From the NCBI GenBank assembly GCA_001931875.2, contig MSJH02000807.1, positions 124,001 to 188,000 of the forward strand: a DNA stretch of 64,000 nucleotides, written 5' to 3'. The position numbers and the translations under genes were made by a program. This DNA is from Byssochlamys sp. IMV 00236. Taxonomy: Eukaryota; Ascomycota; Eurotiomycetes; Eurotiales; Thermoascaceae. Positions 23,839 through 35,484 of this stretch are shown here, one piece after another (positions within the stretch are counted from its first letter, which is position 1; every line of letters begins with the position of its first letter). The notes beneath the pieces were generated by a model. It ran no database searches and was not told where the DNA came from. It saw only the letters and a list, made by a program, of their open reading frames with translations.

Positions 23839-24363
23839 ATGTCAGATACCCAAGTTGAGATTATAACCAGCATACGCGTCACCGTCAAGACAACCACTCC
23901 TTATGACGCTGTCCTCGACCGACTAAATGCCGAAGTGCAACGAAACTGGCCCGCAACAAAGTCCTCTCTCGACCACATCCTAGAATCCACATCCAAGGCA
24001 GATTTCGAGCGCTACTTTCAAATAAATGCCGGTCCTTCGGGCTTCGTTCAGTTTTACAGCATGGAGCACGATAAGTGGCTGAAGCTCTTCGACATCGGTA
24101 ACGGGCGGAGATGCAGAAGAGTGCTGTTGGGGAATCCGCTGGTTGCGAAAACGATGCTGAAACATGAGTTGGGCGCGGGGCTTTATGTTCCTGTTGAACT
24201 ACTCCTGTTGGAGACGGAGGATAAGAAGAGTACGGAGGTGATTTATATCTTGCCGAGTAGTTTGATTGCGAGTGTTAATAAAGGGAATGAAGAGCTGAAG
24301 AAGGCAGCGAAGGCTCTCGATGATAAGTTCGAGTTTCTTATTAAGAGGATTACTATGCCGTAG
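23839..24363 (+). CDS. DUF302-domain protein, 174 residues
   Basis: Single-exon gene starting at the first ATG after a TATAAAA box and an A/C-rich leader. The product resembles the DUF302 fold found in small bacterial and fungal proteins: an N-terminal beta-alpha segment (ITSIRVTVKTTTPYDAVLDR), a central strand-rich part with FVQFYSMEHDKWLKLFDIGN, and the typical LLGNPLVAKTMLKHELGAGL followed by YVPVELLLLE. No signal peptide or membrane helix, so probably cytosolic. Biochemical role of the family is unknown; a ligand-binding role has been suggested for the fold. It stands alone between AT-rich spacers. Assignment rests on the pattern of the LGNP...YVPVELL block. Confidence 0.82.
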   Translation: MSDTQVEIITSIRVTVKTTTPYDAVLDRLNAEVQRNWPATKSSLDHILESTSKADFERYFQINAGPSGFVQFYSMEHDKWLKLFDIGNGRRCRRVLLGNPLVAKTMLKHELGAGLYVPVELLLLETEDKKSTEVIYILPSSLIASVNKGNEELKKAAKALDDKFEFLIKRITMP

Positions 24364-24770
24364 TAAAGGATGAAACAAAAGCCGCTGAAAGATAATAATA
24401 ATAATACTTAACAGCTCAACATTATCTATTGTTTAACAGACCACTAACTACATCATCCAATTAAAAAGCGAACTCAAATTCTTAGAACTGCCGTAATACA
24501 GCTCGATTATCCGGTACATACAACATATGTATATAAAAAATGGAGCGGATATAAAACTGATCAGTTATCGTTATCACTAGTTTGATGTCTATACTGTTCT
24601 ATCGATTAATGTTATTAACACAAGCGGAACTATGGCAGTCTCCAATGCCAAAAAAAGAAACGCCATGCAATGCAAATTCGCAGATGCTATATGCTAACAA
24701 TTTCGATACCTTATCTGCGCCAACAAAAGCGACAATTATCAACAGGAGAAACAAATAAAGATGTGTGAGA
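24364..24770. other. Convergent 3' spacer, no gene seen
   Basis: Lies between the ends of the DUF302 gene (plus) and the arylsulfotransferase-like gene (minus). AT-rich, with an ATAATAATAATA tract near 24393. Confidence 0.6.
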
Positions 24771-26635
24771 TCACTGTGGCTCGTTGAGAGTGTCTATATT
24801 GTAGTGAAAATCCGCATTTTGCAGGAGTGAAAATTCAACCTCGTCGATAAACTCTTCGTTAGCGATGAAGTCTTCAATGTCCCCGCGCGAAACCTTCTTT
24901 TTCTGCTTCTTTGCACGTTGGAAGCGATCTAACAACCGCATTGATGCCCACCATGCAATGACCAAGAAGATCGTAGTAGAAAACGCTGTTGAAAAGAACA
25001 CAAGCCATTTGGTGTTGGTGACTTGTATGTCCAAACCGTTAGTGGTGATATTCTGCGATGGGTCCCATTCCACTGATAAAGTCGAACCTAAGGTAATTCC
25101 CTTGGCATCCAGAGCGGAAATGCGGATGAACCGATGCACATTGTCAGGCGGAATGGGTATTTCAGTCTCGAATCCTTCCTTGGGCCGGGAGTCGATAGTC
25201 AGGTACTCGTCTTCGTCAGCAGCCTTCGAATCTGCACCTTCGAGAACCCAAGTCACAACTTCTGTTGCCCCGTTCCAGCTCACGTAGGTAGTATTTCCCT
25301 GGAGAGTAATGTCCGGATCGGTCTTTGGAAATCCAACCCATGAATGCTTGAAGACTCGATATGACGTGACTTCCGAAGTGCCAAAACCGAGCTGAGGACC
25401 AAAGTGAACGTCGCACAGCACCTCCCCGTCCACGGAGAATTCAGTCCAAGCAGGATTCGACCCGTAGCCGATGAGCACATTGCCCGAATCGAGCAATTGT
25501 AAGGAGCCCTGAGACTGACTGCTGATATCGTGCGGATTCCAGTACTCGTGTCGGACGTTGACTGTCATCTTTTCCTGGTCGACGTCCAGATAGAGTCCGC
25601 GACTGATATGTTCAGGGTCCGCCGGACCACGGGAGGCGTTGTCAAACAATGTGATGGCCGTTCCGTTATCAGCAAAGCGCGCATGGTGTTGCCAGCTAAT
25701 GTTCGTTGCAGCACCTCCAGAAAGGTCCGTGAACATGTTTTTCTTCCCTCCTAGCTTCCAGATGACATCTCCGGACTTCCCATCGATGTACGATATAGAA
25801 CTCATATATCGCGACGATATCAAGTAGTTTCCCTTGGAGTCTTTGTCGACACTGTTGATATGGAAGAAGTCCCAGGGTCGACTCTTGCTTCCAGCGCCCA
25901 CCCGGGCGACATATCCTTCGGTGAAATCGAAATGCTCGGAGGCGCGCCACTGGAAGAGCGCTTCGCCTGTCTCGATATCAATTTCCTGGAATACGCCATC
26001 CCAAATCCATCCTTTTACAGGTCCGTACATCGATGTGAGATTTGCCTGGACGACTTCGTAGATTGTCACAAGGGCCGTTTCATCATGTGTAATGTGAAAT
26101 TCATGGAGATCGCCGCGTAGTCCATTCGCTGCACCGATCGTGAACGCTTTCTCATACGAGGAGTCCAGCTTCGATGCATCAGACCCAGTTACGAACAAAT
26201 TCAATGTCTTCAAGTGAATCTTACCATATAATACATCCCCTCGCCATGTCCTATTGCATCATTGCCGGCCCAAAACGTTAGGTAATCCTCTCCCTTGTAC
26301 GTGTATTTACTCAACCCATAAGGTTGAACATAGTCTTCGGCTCTCCAGATGAGATTTCCTTTGGCATCGAGAATCATGGGTCCCGGAGATGGAACCTTAC
26401 CACCCCGGAGGGAGAGCATAGTATACTGGCCATCCTCGCATCGATCGCTGCGCTGCAGAAAATCTACCACGGGGCCGATAATATGCGACGAGTGGTACGT
26501 CTGTTGCGGCCATTCTCCAAGTTCTCCGTTCTCGTAGTGTTCGGATTGGTAATAGGCTTCCACGTCAGCCAGGACGGGAGATATCAAACCAGCCAGGCAA
26601 AGGACGACGATACTAAGGGCAAGATGACCCAGCAT
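24771..26635 (-). CDS. Arylsulfotransferase-like (ASST) type I membrane protein
   Basis: Two exons, 26635-26225 and 26168-24771, joined through a 56-base intron in phase; 602 residues. A signal peptide (LALSIVVLCLAGLISPVLA) starts the protein. The body has the beta-propeller pattern of the fungal arylsulfotransferase family: GPMILDAKGNLIWRAEDY, HEFHITHDETALVTIYE, FFHINSVDKDSKGNYLISSR, WKLGGKKNMFTDL and WQHHARFADNGTAITLFDN. The last two contain the His-rich positions that in bacterial enzymes form the active site. A C-terminal helix (WLVFFSTAFSTTIFLVIAWW) followed by an RFQRAKKQKKK stop-transfer anchors it with the propeller outside the cytosol. Real sulfotransfer has not been shown for the fungal members, so function is inferred from family. 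A TATA box lies 43 bases upstream. Confidence 0.88.
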
Positions 26636-26677
26636 AGCGAGGCAGGGAATAATCGAGTGAAAATGTCATATCCCCGG

Positions 26678-26684
26678 TTTTATA
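26678..26684 (-). promoter_or_regulatory. TATA box of arylsulfotransferase-like gene
   Basis: TATAAAA on the minus strand, 43 bases upstream of the ATG. Confidence 0.5.
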
Positions 26685-26810
26685 GGAACTATTTGCCTTT
26701 GCTGAAGCCGCGTAGTTGGCCTCAAATATCAAACGATCGTTGTCTCTTGGTGGGGCTTGGCGTCGTGGACCATGAATCCTTAGTGCAAAAGGCGTTGATG
26801 TCCTAGATCA

Positions 26811-26835
26811 TTCATTATTCATTCATTATTCATTC
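26811..26835. repeat. Microsatellite-like ATTCATT repeat
   Basis: Repeated CATTATTCATT units (ATTCATTATTCATTCATTATT). Non-coding, about 180 bases upstream of the arylsulfotransferase-like gene. Confidence 0.6.
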
Positions 26836-27518
26836 GTCTGAATGCGATTGAGTTTGGCGACAGAGAATCTCTTCACGAACGGCATTCTGACAGAGTCTCC
26901 GAGCCACTTGCAGGACCCTGATGTTGTTTCTCGTCGTCATCATCGCTAAGTTGTCAGATGTCAGAACTCGAAAGATCCTATGGATTTACAGGTTTGTCGG
27001 GACTCGGCAAATCCCAATGCACGGGCCTGTGTTAAGTATCTCCACTTGGACTCTCGGCCAAAGCAGTGGCTTTCCTGCAACTATCGTATCGGTAGAACAG
27101 TCGTAGAATGTTCTCCGCATCGTGTCTTGGGGACATTGTTGATCTGAAGCCTGGTTAGAAATGGCAGTGACATGAGGGTTGTTCAGAAACCATGACCTCA
27201 GAAGACAATAGATGAGAAGGCCAAACGTCTACTGAATCCAAATGATCCACCAGGAACCCGGCTAAGGCGGCTCATGCCGCAATGGCGGCGTTGCCGGTGA
27301 CTCTACGAGAGTGTACTTCTACGGAGTATTTTAAGTAAATTGTGTTTGATACTGTCATTGTTTTAAACAACTAACTATGCGTATCTACCATTGGATCATT
27401 GAGCCAAACTATATGTGCAATAGCCAATAAGTACATATATAATCTCGTTTAATAGTCTCCAGTTACCTCCCCAAGAGGCCAAACTTCCCCTACTGCAGGC
27501 GCCATTTCTTTCTTCATG

Positions 27519-28573
27519 TCACGGCAGGCAGCTCAAGATACTCTCCAACTTCTGAAGGACAACGGACTGCTGTTCCGCGGTTGCGTCGTTCTTCGTGCTC
27601 GCATTTCCCACGCTGACAGACACATAGCATCCATCAGTGTCCACGACAGAGGTTTCAGTCGGCAACGTGTCACTGCCGCAAGTAGAGATGGTAGTTCCAC
27701 TGGTGCTCAGGATCCGGCTGAGAACGAATTTGAAGTCCGCTGCGGCAGTGCAGCTCGTACCGCTGCCAGCAGAAGGGAAGTTAACATTCAGGTAGGTGTC
27801 GTTAGGAAGGTATGGCGTTCCAGAGGCCAGTAGGGTGTTGGTCAGGTTCACCGACAGATCAGCGTAGAGAGTGCTGTAATCGGGGGTTGCGACGTTCCAG
27901 GCAGTCTGAGAGCCAGTCGTACCGGAGAAAGCAATTGCAGGAATGCCCAATTGGTTAGAGGCAGCAGAAGCAGCGCCGACCGTTCCGGAGATCTGAACGG
28001 TAGACCCCAGGTTCGCTAGAGTAAGAGGTGAGTATTCGACTTTATTTGATCCCAAAGAGCAACGAGAAGAGTTGTTAGAAGAGTTGCGACATGGCACATA
28101 CCTCCAACGTTAGGTCCCGAGACAACAAGGTCCGGGTCACCACTGAAAAAGTTGGGCGCAAAGTTCTGCACTCCATACTTCACGCTCGTCACCGGATAAG
28201 AGTTTACATAGTTGAGTCTGGTGTCCGAGCTGTTCGAGCCAGTTGCAGGGCTACCGGCTGGACAGCTGCTGAACTCACAGCCGTTAGTCACAGTTGAGGG
28301 AGTCGCCTCCGCGGAACCTGATATTCACGAGTCAGACGATTATTTCTATTTCTATTTCAGCAGATGAACTATCAAGGTGACCTTCATACCAGTGCCAGAT
28401 TCGTTCTCTGCTGGGGCAGAAAGTACAACAGAGTGTCCTGCGTCCGTGAGAGCATTGTAGAGAGTCCTGATGTTGATTTCCGCCCATCCATCATCGTTGG
28501 TAGAGACGATGTTTGCGGCCTGGGCCCTCAAAGCCAACAGGGAAAGGAGAACCGAGGGCAGAACGTGCATCAT
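27519..28573 (-). CDS. Secreted SurE-like acid phosphatase / nucleotidase
   Basis: Three exons, 28573-28390, 28317-28102 and 28015-27519, giving 298 residues. The N-terminus is a signal peptide (VLPSVLLSLLALRAQA). Directly after it comes the SurE metal site NIVSTNDDGWAEINIRTLYN (adjacent Asp residues), then GHSVVLSAPAENESGTG, the second metal-site region PDLVVSGPNVGANLG (Ser/Asn, split by intron 2) and GIPAIAFSG. SurE proteins remove 5'/3' phosphates from nucleotides; secreted fungal members are annotated as acid phosphatases. Several N-x-S/T sites and cysteines agree with secretion. A TATATAAA box lies about 64 bases upstream. Two adjacent ATGs (28573, 28570) start the frame. Substrate is not resolved. 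Confidence 0.9.
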
Positions 28574-28636
28574 AGTGTTTTTACAGCGAAGGATCCCTGC
28601 TGTATGCTGATCTAGATCTAGGGAGCATCTAGCTGG

Positions 28637-28644
28637 TTTATATA
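28637..28644 (-). promoter_or_regulatory. TATA box of SurE-like gene
   Basis: TATATAAA on the minus strand, about 64 bases upstream of the ATG. Confidence 0.5.
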
Positions 28645-29244
28645 GATTTCAAGATGAAATCGAACATGCATTATTTATTCTGACGATGTATAGTGACCCT
28701 CTGCGAACAGTAATTATGAGCGCAGATCCGCGAAGTCATTGCTACCGTCGCTCGCAGTCAGCAAGGGCTTTTCCTCGAGTGGTTTGCCCACGTGCCGATG
28801 TCTTCGCGTAAGTAACTGGGCAGGACAAAGTTAGTCGAGTCGTCAGCTGCAAGACGCGTCTCGATGATCATGCGAGCTCGCTCGAAAGATCCAGGGTCCA
28901 TGTCGAGTTTTGTTGTTGCACTCCGGCGGATTGCGTCGGGTCGTTGCCGAGAGAATAAATACTACGGAAGTCCATGGGGAGTCTGGAAATATGAAAGCAA
29001 AGCCGGCGTGAAACTAGGTAGATAGGTAAATTTGAATTCGTTGCAAATCCACACATACAGCTGTCCTAGCTATCATGAAGCGTAGCTAGCGAGCGTAACT
29101 AGCAAGACACTCTCCCTCCGCTGAAACACCTTTCCCAGAGCCAGAGACCAGACATCTCAACAGCAAAGCGCAAGAAGACTTTAATATACAGAGGAGAGAT
29201 AAAAAAAAAGGAATAACAGATACTTCAAGTGAAGGCCATCAATT
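28645..29244. other. Intergenic, no gene seen
   Basis: Upstream of the SurE-like gene and 3' untranslated side of the smc1 gene. A GAAAAAAAAAAG-like A tract occurs near 29200. Confidence 0.6.
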
Positions 29245-32200
29245 TCAATGATATTTTCGTAGCTGGAAGAATAATTAGTCATGATACGTTAAAGACGCGA
29301 CAGATAATAGGGGACTCACGTCAAGAGTCAAACCGTTGCTGCTGTTCTCGCTCTGATCTCTGTAAATACCCACAAGCGCTTCACTGTTCTGGAACAGACC
29401 CGTCTTCAAACTAATCACGATAAACTGCATACCGGGTGCAGCATGGTCGCGGATGTAATTCGCAATTCTGGAAACGTTGGTGTTATCGAGAGCCGCATCG
29501 ACTTCGTCCAAGACGAAGAATGGCGAAGGCTGGTAGGAGTGCACGGCAAAAAGCAGAGCTAGGGCCGCCATGGTCTTCTCTCCACCAGAGAGATGCTCCA
29601 TATCCCGGAACCGCTTGAGAGGGGGCATAGCATGATATTTGATGCCATCAAGGTACGGCTCGTCAGAGTCCTCAATATCGAGATACCTGTCCACAAGGTC
29701 AGTATACCATGTCTCATAGATTTCTTGTCAGGGTACGCACGCTTGGCCTCCCAATGGGTAATTAGCACTCCGCGTCAGCTCGCGATAGATTGGTCCAATC
29801 TGCTCTGAGATGTGAGAGAAAGCCTTGTTAAACAGCTCCGAGCGCTTGCGCATTACAGCCTCGAAGTCTTCCTTGGCCTTTCTGGCACGTTTCCTCGCAT
29901 CTTCAAAATCTTTTTCAGTGCTGCGTAGCTTGTTTTCGACACTCTCGAGGCGCTCCACTGCACGAGTGTTGGGTGCCATCTTGTCGAGTTCGGCGTTGAG
30001 AGACCTTATCCTCTCTTGGAGTTCTTCCTCGAGCTTTTCGTCTGCCTCCTATTCAAATGTTAGGGCAAGGAATTCGAGACCCATTCACGTAAGACATACC
30101 TCTTTTAAGGTTTCACCTAGAGAGTCGAAGTCGACCTCAATACCATAGTCTTGGACTGTGGGACCTTGGCCTCCAGCGCTATTACCGTCTTCATCGACGT
30201 CCATTGCGTCTGGATCGGCATTCTGGACTAAATCGTCGATAGGAAGCTGATCCAAAGGAGCAGAGCTTTCCGTTAGCGGAATATCGATGTCCTCCAGCTT
30301 ACAGCGGCGAAGCAAGGCATATCGGCTCGCAGAGTTGCGCTGGATTTCGCCCTCTAAAGCCCCAACTGCTCTCAGTGTTGTTTCCACATTCTTACTACGC
30401 TTCTGAAGCTCTCGCCGCTGTTGTGCCAGAACCTCTGCACTTTGAGCGTACAACTCCTTTTGCTCTTCAAGACGTTCGCGGAGGAGGTCAATCTCTGCGC
30501 TGAAGACGTCAATTTGATTGCGAATCTTGTCTTGCTCCTCCTTCAGCTCCTCAATCAGAGCCATATCACGCTCGTATTTAGCTTTCACCGCATTGACTCG
30601 GTCGTCAGTAGCTTGGAGACGTTGCTTCTCGAAGCTTAGCTGATTCTCTATCCTGCTCTTTTGAGTGGTAAACTCCAGCTTCTTTTGGGCAGCTTCTTCC
30701 TGTAAGGATCCTTGCTGAGCTTCATATTCTCTGATGTTGTCGTATCCGAGGCGTCGGCAGAAATTGCCATACACCTCATCTTCAACTCTGCTGACAAGCT
30801 CTTGAGATTCCCGGATGGTTTCGTCGAGCTCTTCAAGGGCTTGCTGCTTCTGGAGGAATTTCGGCTTCACTTCAGCGAGCTGACGCTTGGCAAAGTCAAC
30901 TTCGCTACGCTTGCTCTCAAGGTTCCTTTCGAGGGCCTTGAGCTCCTCCTGGGCGTAGGAAAGACGCTGCTCTAGTCCAACAAGATCACCTTGGAGAGAC
31001 TCTTCTTCCGTGCCCTTGCGGTGGCCCTTAGGAAGACTTGCCAGATCAGCGAGCAGCTTGTCTTTCAACTTGAAGAGGCCTTCAACTTCGGCATCTTCCC
31101 AGCGCTTAGAGTTTTGCTGACCGGGGCCACGACCACCAGTCATCAGACCACCCTTGTGGATAACTGTCCCATCGAGGGTAACAGCTTTGGCATCCAGACC
31201 CTTATCGTAGCATAGGTACTTTGCGGTCGCTAGATCGTCACAGACGATAGCATTTCCACAGGCGTAGCTGATGGCTCTCGAGACGGAGTTGTCATAGTCA
31301 ACCGTCTCGATTGCAGGACGCATTCCACGATGCATTCCCTTCAAGTTGGAGTTGAATGCTTTGACCTGGATGGTCTCCAATGGAATGAAGGTGGCCTGCC
31401 CGGCCCTCTGGTCACGAAGGTGCTGGATGCACTCCTTAGCTGTCTTCTCGTTATCGACGACAATAGCATCAAAGTGACGTCCAAGAACAGTGCTGACAGC
31501 TTCAGCATACTTCTTCTGCTTTGGCTTGCATAGATCGCTTACACGACCCTTGACTCCAGGAAAGATGCGTCTCAAAGTGGAGATCAGCTCTTTGGCTCGT
31601 AGCTCTTTCTCGCTCTGCTTTTTGCCATCGTCCGCTTCGAGCAGCTTCTTCAGGACGACCTGGAGTTTCTCCTCTAGCTCAGTCCTCATTTGGGATACAC
31701 GAAGCCGTTCCGAAGTAAGCGCATTCAGATCCTTCTTTTTCTGGTCGATGTCCTTGGATGTGGCTTTGATGGTCTCCGCAATAGCCGACTTGCGCTCGAC
31801 TAGGGTCTGCATATCGGACTCCAAACTCTTAAGCTGCCATTCTGTATTTTCGAACTTGCTTTTCAGACTGTTGACAGTCTCCGCCTCCGTTTTCTTCTGA
31901 CGGCGTAGATTGTCGAGTTTGAGCTGCTCAGCAGAAGATTGCTTGTTGACCTCCTCCTTCAACTTGCTGTATTCCTGGAGATCTGCCTCGCTGAGCTGGC
32001 CAGCTTCCTTGCTCATACTCTTCTGCCACTCAGCCTCCCACTGTGCCTGCGCTTTCTCGACAATTTTCAGGTCTTTCTCTAGGTGTTTCACGTTGCTAGC
32101 CTGGGAGTCGCGCTCCTTCGCAATATCGGAGATGCGGGAAGTATATCTCTCCAGGTTCCTTGACGTGATCTCGATCTTCTCGTTTACAGGCACTAGAGAG

Positions 32201-33311
32201 TTTGTCATATCCTCGATGTCTTTCTCCTTCTTCGCGATGTCTTTCTCGATTTTAACAACGTCCCTGCCAACCCGTGCATGTTCCTTCTTAGCCCCTTCGA
32301 GGTTCTTCTCATACTTCTCAACGCCACGGCGATATTCCTTCAGCTCGTCCTGGTGGCGTTGGATTTCGGCGCTAGATTCGTCAATGAGGCGTTGGAAATG
32401 GAACAACTTCCACAGGATGTGCGTGATGATAGCCTGGTCCCGTTCCTCAGCCTTCCTAGCATAGTTATCCGCCTCTCTCTTCTGTTCTTGGTATTGCTTG
32501 ATCTCGGAGTTGATACCTCGTCGACGGTTCAGTTGAAATGTCTGCTGCTCCGCGGCCTCTTCCTGCTCCGCTTTCAAGCGCTCATATTCTGCTTTATATT
32601 CGAGGCTGCCGGATATCTGTTCAATGAGCCGGGTAAGATCTTTGGGCGACTGGGACGCAATCGCTTCAACATCTCCCTGGAAGACAAGGAAGTTGCGCGC
32701 TTTGATCAGGATATTCTCCGCCTCCAGGGCCTCGTTGTATTGCTGCGCGGTCACGACCTTGTTATTGATGCGGTACTCGCTCACACCCGAACTCGTGATC
32801 GATCGTCGCCATTGCTGTTCCTCGCCCGCGTCGTCTTCATACACTGCCATGACCCATGCTGTCTTGGGGTCGTTGCGATCTCCCGCTTCCTGTCCATCTC
32901 CATCTTCAGCATCCGATCCCTGGGCTTGGTTTTCCTCGCCGTCTACTGTAGCTGAGCCATCGCCGTTGATCTTGGAAGTTCGCAGAACACGACCACGATA
33001 CACGAGATCGCGTAGATTTGTCGACCGTAGATGCGATGACTTGATACCTAAAACAAAGGAGATCGCGTCCATCCTGCGATACGTCAGCTCATATCACTGG
33101 ATAAAATCCACGTGCAGCCACAAACATACGAGTTTGACTTTCCAGAGCCATTAGGCCCGATGATGGAAGTAAAGTAAGCATCTCCGAACAGAAGAGTATG
33201 ATGGCCCTTATACGACTTGAAATCTGCGCGCGGTCAGCGACTGTATCTTAGCTTCGACGTGGATAAGCATCGTATCGTACTATAGAGCTCTAAGCGGATG
33301 AGCTTCCCCAT
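29245..33311 (-). CDS. smc1: Cohesin subunit Smc1
   Basis: Six exons: 33311-33281, 33223-33130, 33073-30100, 30048-29741, 29686-29320, 29262-29245, giving 1263 residues, close to the usual Smc1 length. Smc1 pairs with Smc3 at the hinge and, with kleisin, forms the cohesin ring for sister-chromatid cohesion. Exons 1-2 encode the Smc1 N-terminus with NFKSYKGHHTLLFGD and the Walker A GPNGSGKSNS. Two long coiled coils flank the hinge (region GVKGRVSDLCKPKQKKYAEA to VTLDGTVIHKGGLMTGGRG). The C-terminal head has the ABC signature LSGGEKTMAALALLFA and Walker B PSPFFVLDEVDAALDN. An acidic insertion follows strand 3 (GEENQAQGSDAEDGDGQEAG), common in aspergilli by my recollection. The last exon has 18 coding bases including the stop and encodes LRKYH. 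Confidence 0.96.
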
Positions 33312-33973
33312 GTTGCGCGACTTCCTCCTGAGATGAGGGAAACGGGCCAGATAAATAAATGAGTATCTTGTATTCGCGACGAGCGCGTTGGATTGTCGCG
33401 GATTGAACGGAAAAGCCCAACCCGACTTTAAAGTCGACCCGATGAACGTGCTGTGGAGGAGGGGATCGCGCGTCTCGAAAGAAAGTACGCGCTGCGGCCG
33501 TGATCCAGCTTAGATAATCAGATCCGCGATCTGATGAGTCATCACAATATCTTGACTGCAGTAACTACATCTAGTTATCAGTTAACACTTTGATACCGCT
33601 AGATCATGTCCTAGTATATCAAATTGTGAAGGATCTAACTTTGTATATGGACCTCACAATCCACTTAAATACATTTGACAAAAGCAGATCAACCGTTAAT
33701 ATATGATGAGAGATTACAGCATATCACGAAAGCAGAACCAGCTAGCAAGAACTCGGATAGCACCGGTGACCTCACAACGAATAGCCCTGCTTAGCGGAGA
33801 GAGCGGAAAGTCCTAGGGAGAAGGGCGCGCATCTATAACGGCAATTACGAGGAGAAGGAAAACAAGAGCCAGAGAAGAAAGAGTAATATTTAAACAGCGG
33901 GAGTAAGAGTAAACAAACAAGACTGTTCAATGCCATGATGCTTAACCCCGAGGGGTACGCCCAGCGAACCAGA
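33312..33973. other. Intergenic, no gene seen
   Basis: Promoter of smc1 (minus strand) and 3' end of the TMEM223-like gene (minus strand). No coding signal. Confidence 0.6.
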
Positions 33974-35050
33974 TTATGAAAACTTCACATGGACAGGATT
34001 TCCCACCAGGAACAGGTCATTAGAGATAAAGCCCTCTAGATCCATTCTCAAGTCACCTTTTCGGCCCTCTACTTCAATAAGGACGAACCCCTCCTGCGTG
34101 AAAAGCCGTCGTACAGAGCAAAATGCCCTCCAGAGGACGAAGCTGATCTTCTTGAATGGAGCTCTGAAGAAGCTCACTTTCGAGACAGCCTCATTCCGTG
34201 CTGATCTGTCCGCCGCATCGGGGCCAATGGACTCAGGACTGACCACGACTCGACGTGAAAACACAATCTGGCGAGGCACTGCGTCGAACTCGACGGGTTT
34301 CCGGAAAGGGATGAAGTTGCGGACGGTAAACCGAACCATAGTCTTTCCGTTTGAGTTAACGGCGGTGATCGTCTTGACCAGTCGGTTCGTCTTGAAAAGG
34401 AAGACCGTTCCCATGATGCTCATGATAATGCATACACCACCAAAGAGCGACTTCTGCCATACGGGCAATGGAACCTTGGGATCTCGAAACGTGATATTCG
34501 AGTTATACACGGCATAAGCGAAGCAGAAAGCCGCCATTCCATACGCTCCCAGTACATATGTCCGTTGCGACGGCGCCTTGTAGAGTACAACTTGACCCTC
34601 TTTTGCGACCTTTCTCTCCAACTTTCCAAATCCAGCCGGACGTCTTCCAGCAAATTTCAGAGTTTCTTCTGTAGACGCTGCAATATTAGGGCGTGTGGCA
34701 GGCTTTGGGGCCGAAGGAATGGACTTTGCAGCCCGTCGTGAGGTGTTGGAGAAACGTCGCGAAAATGGCGCAGAGGGCAAGCGAGAAAACGAATGCAGTG
34801 ACGTTCTCGAATGTTGATACGAGAACGTCCGCAGAAGGAGAGGACTGGGGAAAAGCTTTACGCTTGCCTAGGATGACATTGTTAGCAAAGTTTCAAGCCT
34901 GGCTCTCAGATTTTAAAAGACTTCAAGCGGCGAGACCAATTGCCCAAAATATTTTTTGAGAACTCTCACTCTAAGCAATCAAAGATAAAGAGCAATCGGC
35001 AACTGGAATACAATTGAATGAATCTGGGGCAGCATTGGAGCACTCACCAT
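33974..35050 (-). CDS. TMEM223/TMEM186/TMEM70-like mitochondrial membrane protein
   Basis: Proposed exons 35050-35048 and 34867-33974 give 298 residues. The long frame has no usable ATG upstream of its middle; an upstream ATG is followed at once by GTGAGT, and a phase-0 acceptor (GCTAAC branch, ATCCTAG) sits at 34868, so the coding part of exon 1 is just the start codon. The spliced N-terminus (M-ASVKLFPSPLLLRTF, then RRFSNTSRRAAKS) is an ideal mitochondrial presequence. Two hydrophobic segments follow (YGMAAFCFAYAVYNS and FGGVCIIMSIMGTVFLF), separated by a short loop, then a basic C-terminal domain ending in FLVGNPVHVKFS. This two-helix hairpin plus beta-rich tail fits the TMEM70/186/223 superfamily; TMEM223 assists COX1 expression in animals. 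The family call is tentative, the gene itself is clear. Confidence 0.72.
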
Positions 35051-35484
35051 CTCGTTATGCCTTTAAATCTAGATCGACCGTGAAGCGACGGAGACCAGAC
35101 ATGCTTACCTCCGGGAATATGCGCGGCGGCCGAAAAATGTTCCTGACCCGGTCACCGGTGAAGCTCCCCAACCTCAACCATCAGCAACCAGGCTCCTTTC
35201 GCGAGGTTCGATATTCCTTTACCTGCAGTATCGCAATTGACCAGGACTCTCTGGTTGATAACGGACTATCATCAGACAACTCCTCTGAGTAATATTTTTT
35301 GTGAGGAGCAACGCGCGCGCCCTTGTTGAAACCTGACGGAGTATCATCATTACTTATCAGCTCCGCTTTCACCCGCGCCCCGTATATAGCTGGTCGCGCG
35401 ATATCCTTCCGCTCGCCTTCTCATCTTCTTTGACGCATTGGACCAGCAGAGGGTTGAGCTAGCCGCTGTCTATTACTATCTACA
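35051..35484. promoter_or_regulatory. Bidirectional promoter region between two mitochondrial-protein genes
   Basis: 434 bases separate the start codons of the TMEM223-like gene (minus) and the E3-binding protein gene (plus), which diverge. A GTATATAG sequence near 35382 may be the TATA element for the plus-strand gene. No coding signal. Confidence 0.45.

Larger units (their letters stand above)
26636..27518. other. Intergenic, no gene seen
   Basis: Between the minus-strand arylsulfotransferase-like gene and the 3' end of the SurE-like gene. Contains a simple repeat at 26811-26835. Confidence 0.6.

Noticed and set aside
31490..32464. Long plus-strand frames opposite smc1
   Set aside because: They are the antisense of Smc1 coiled-coil codons (Leu/Ser/Phe-rich); the minus-strand reading is the real gene.
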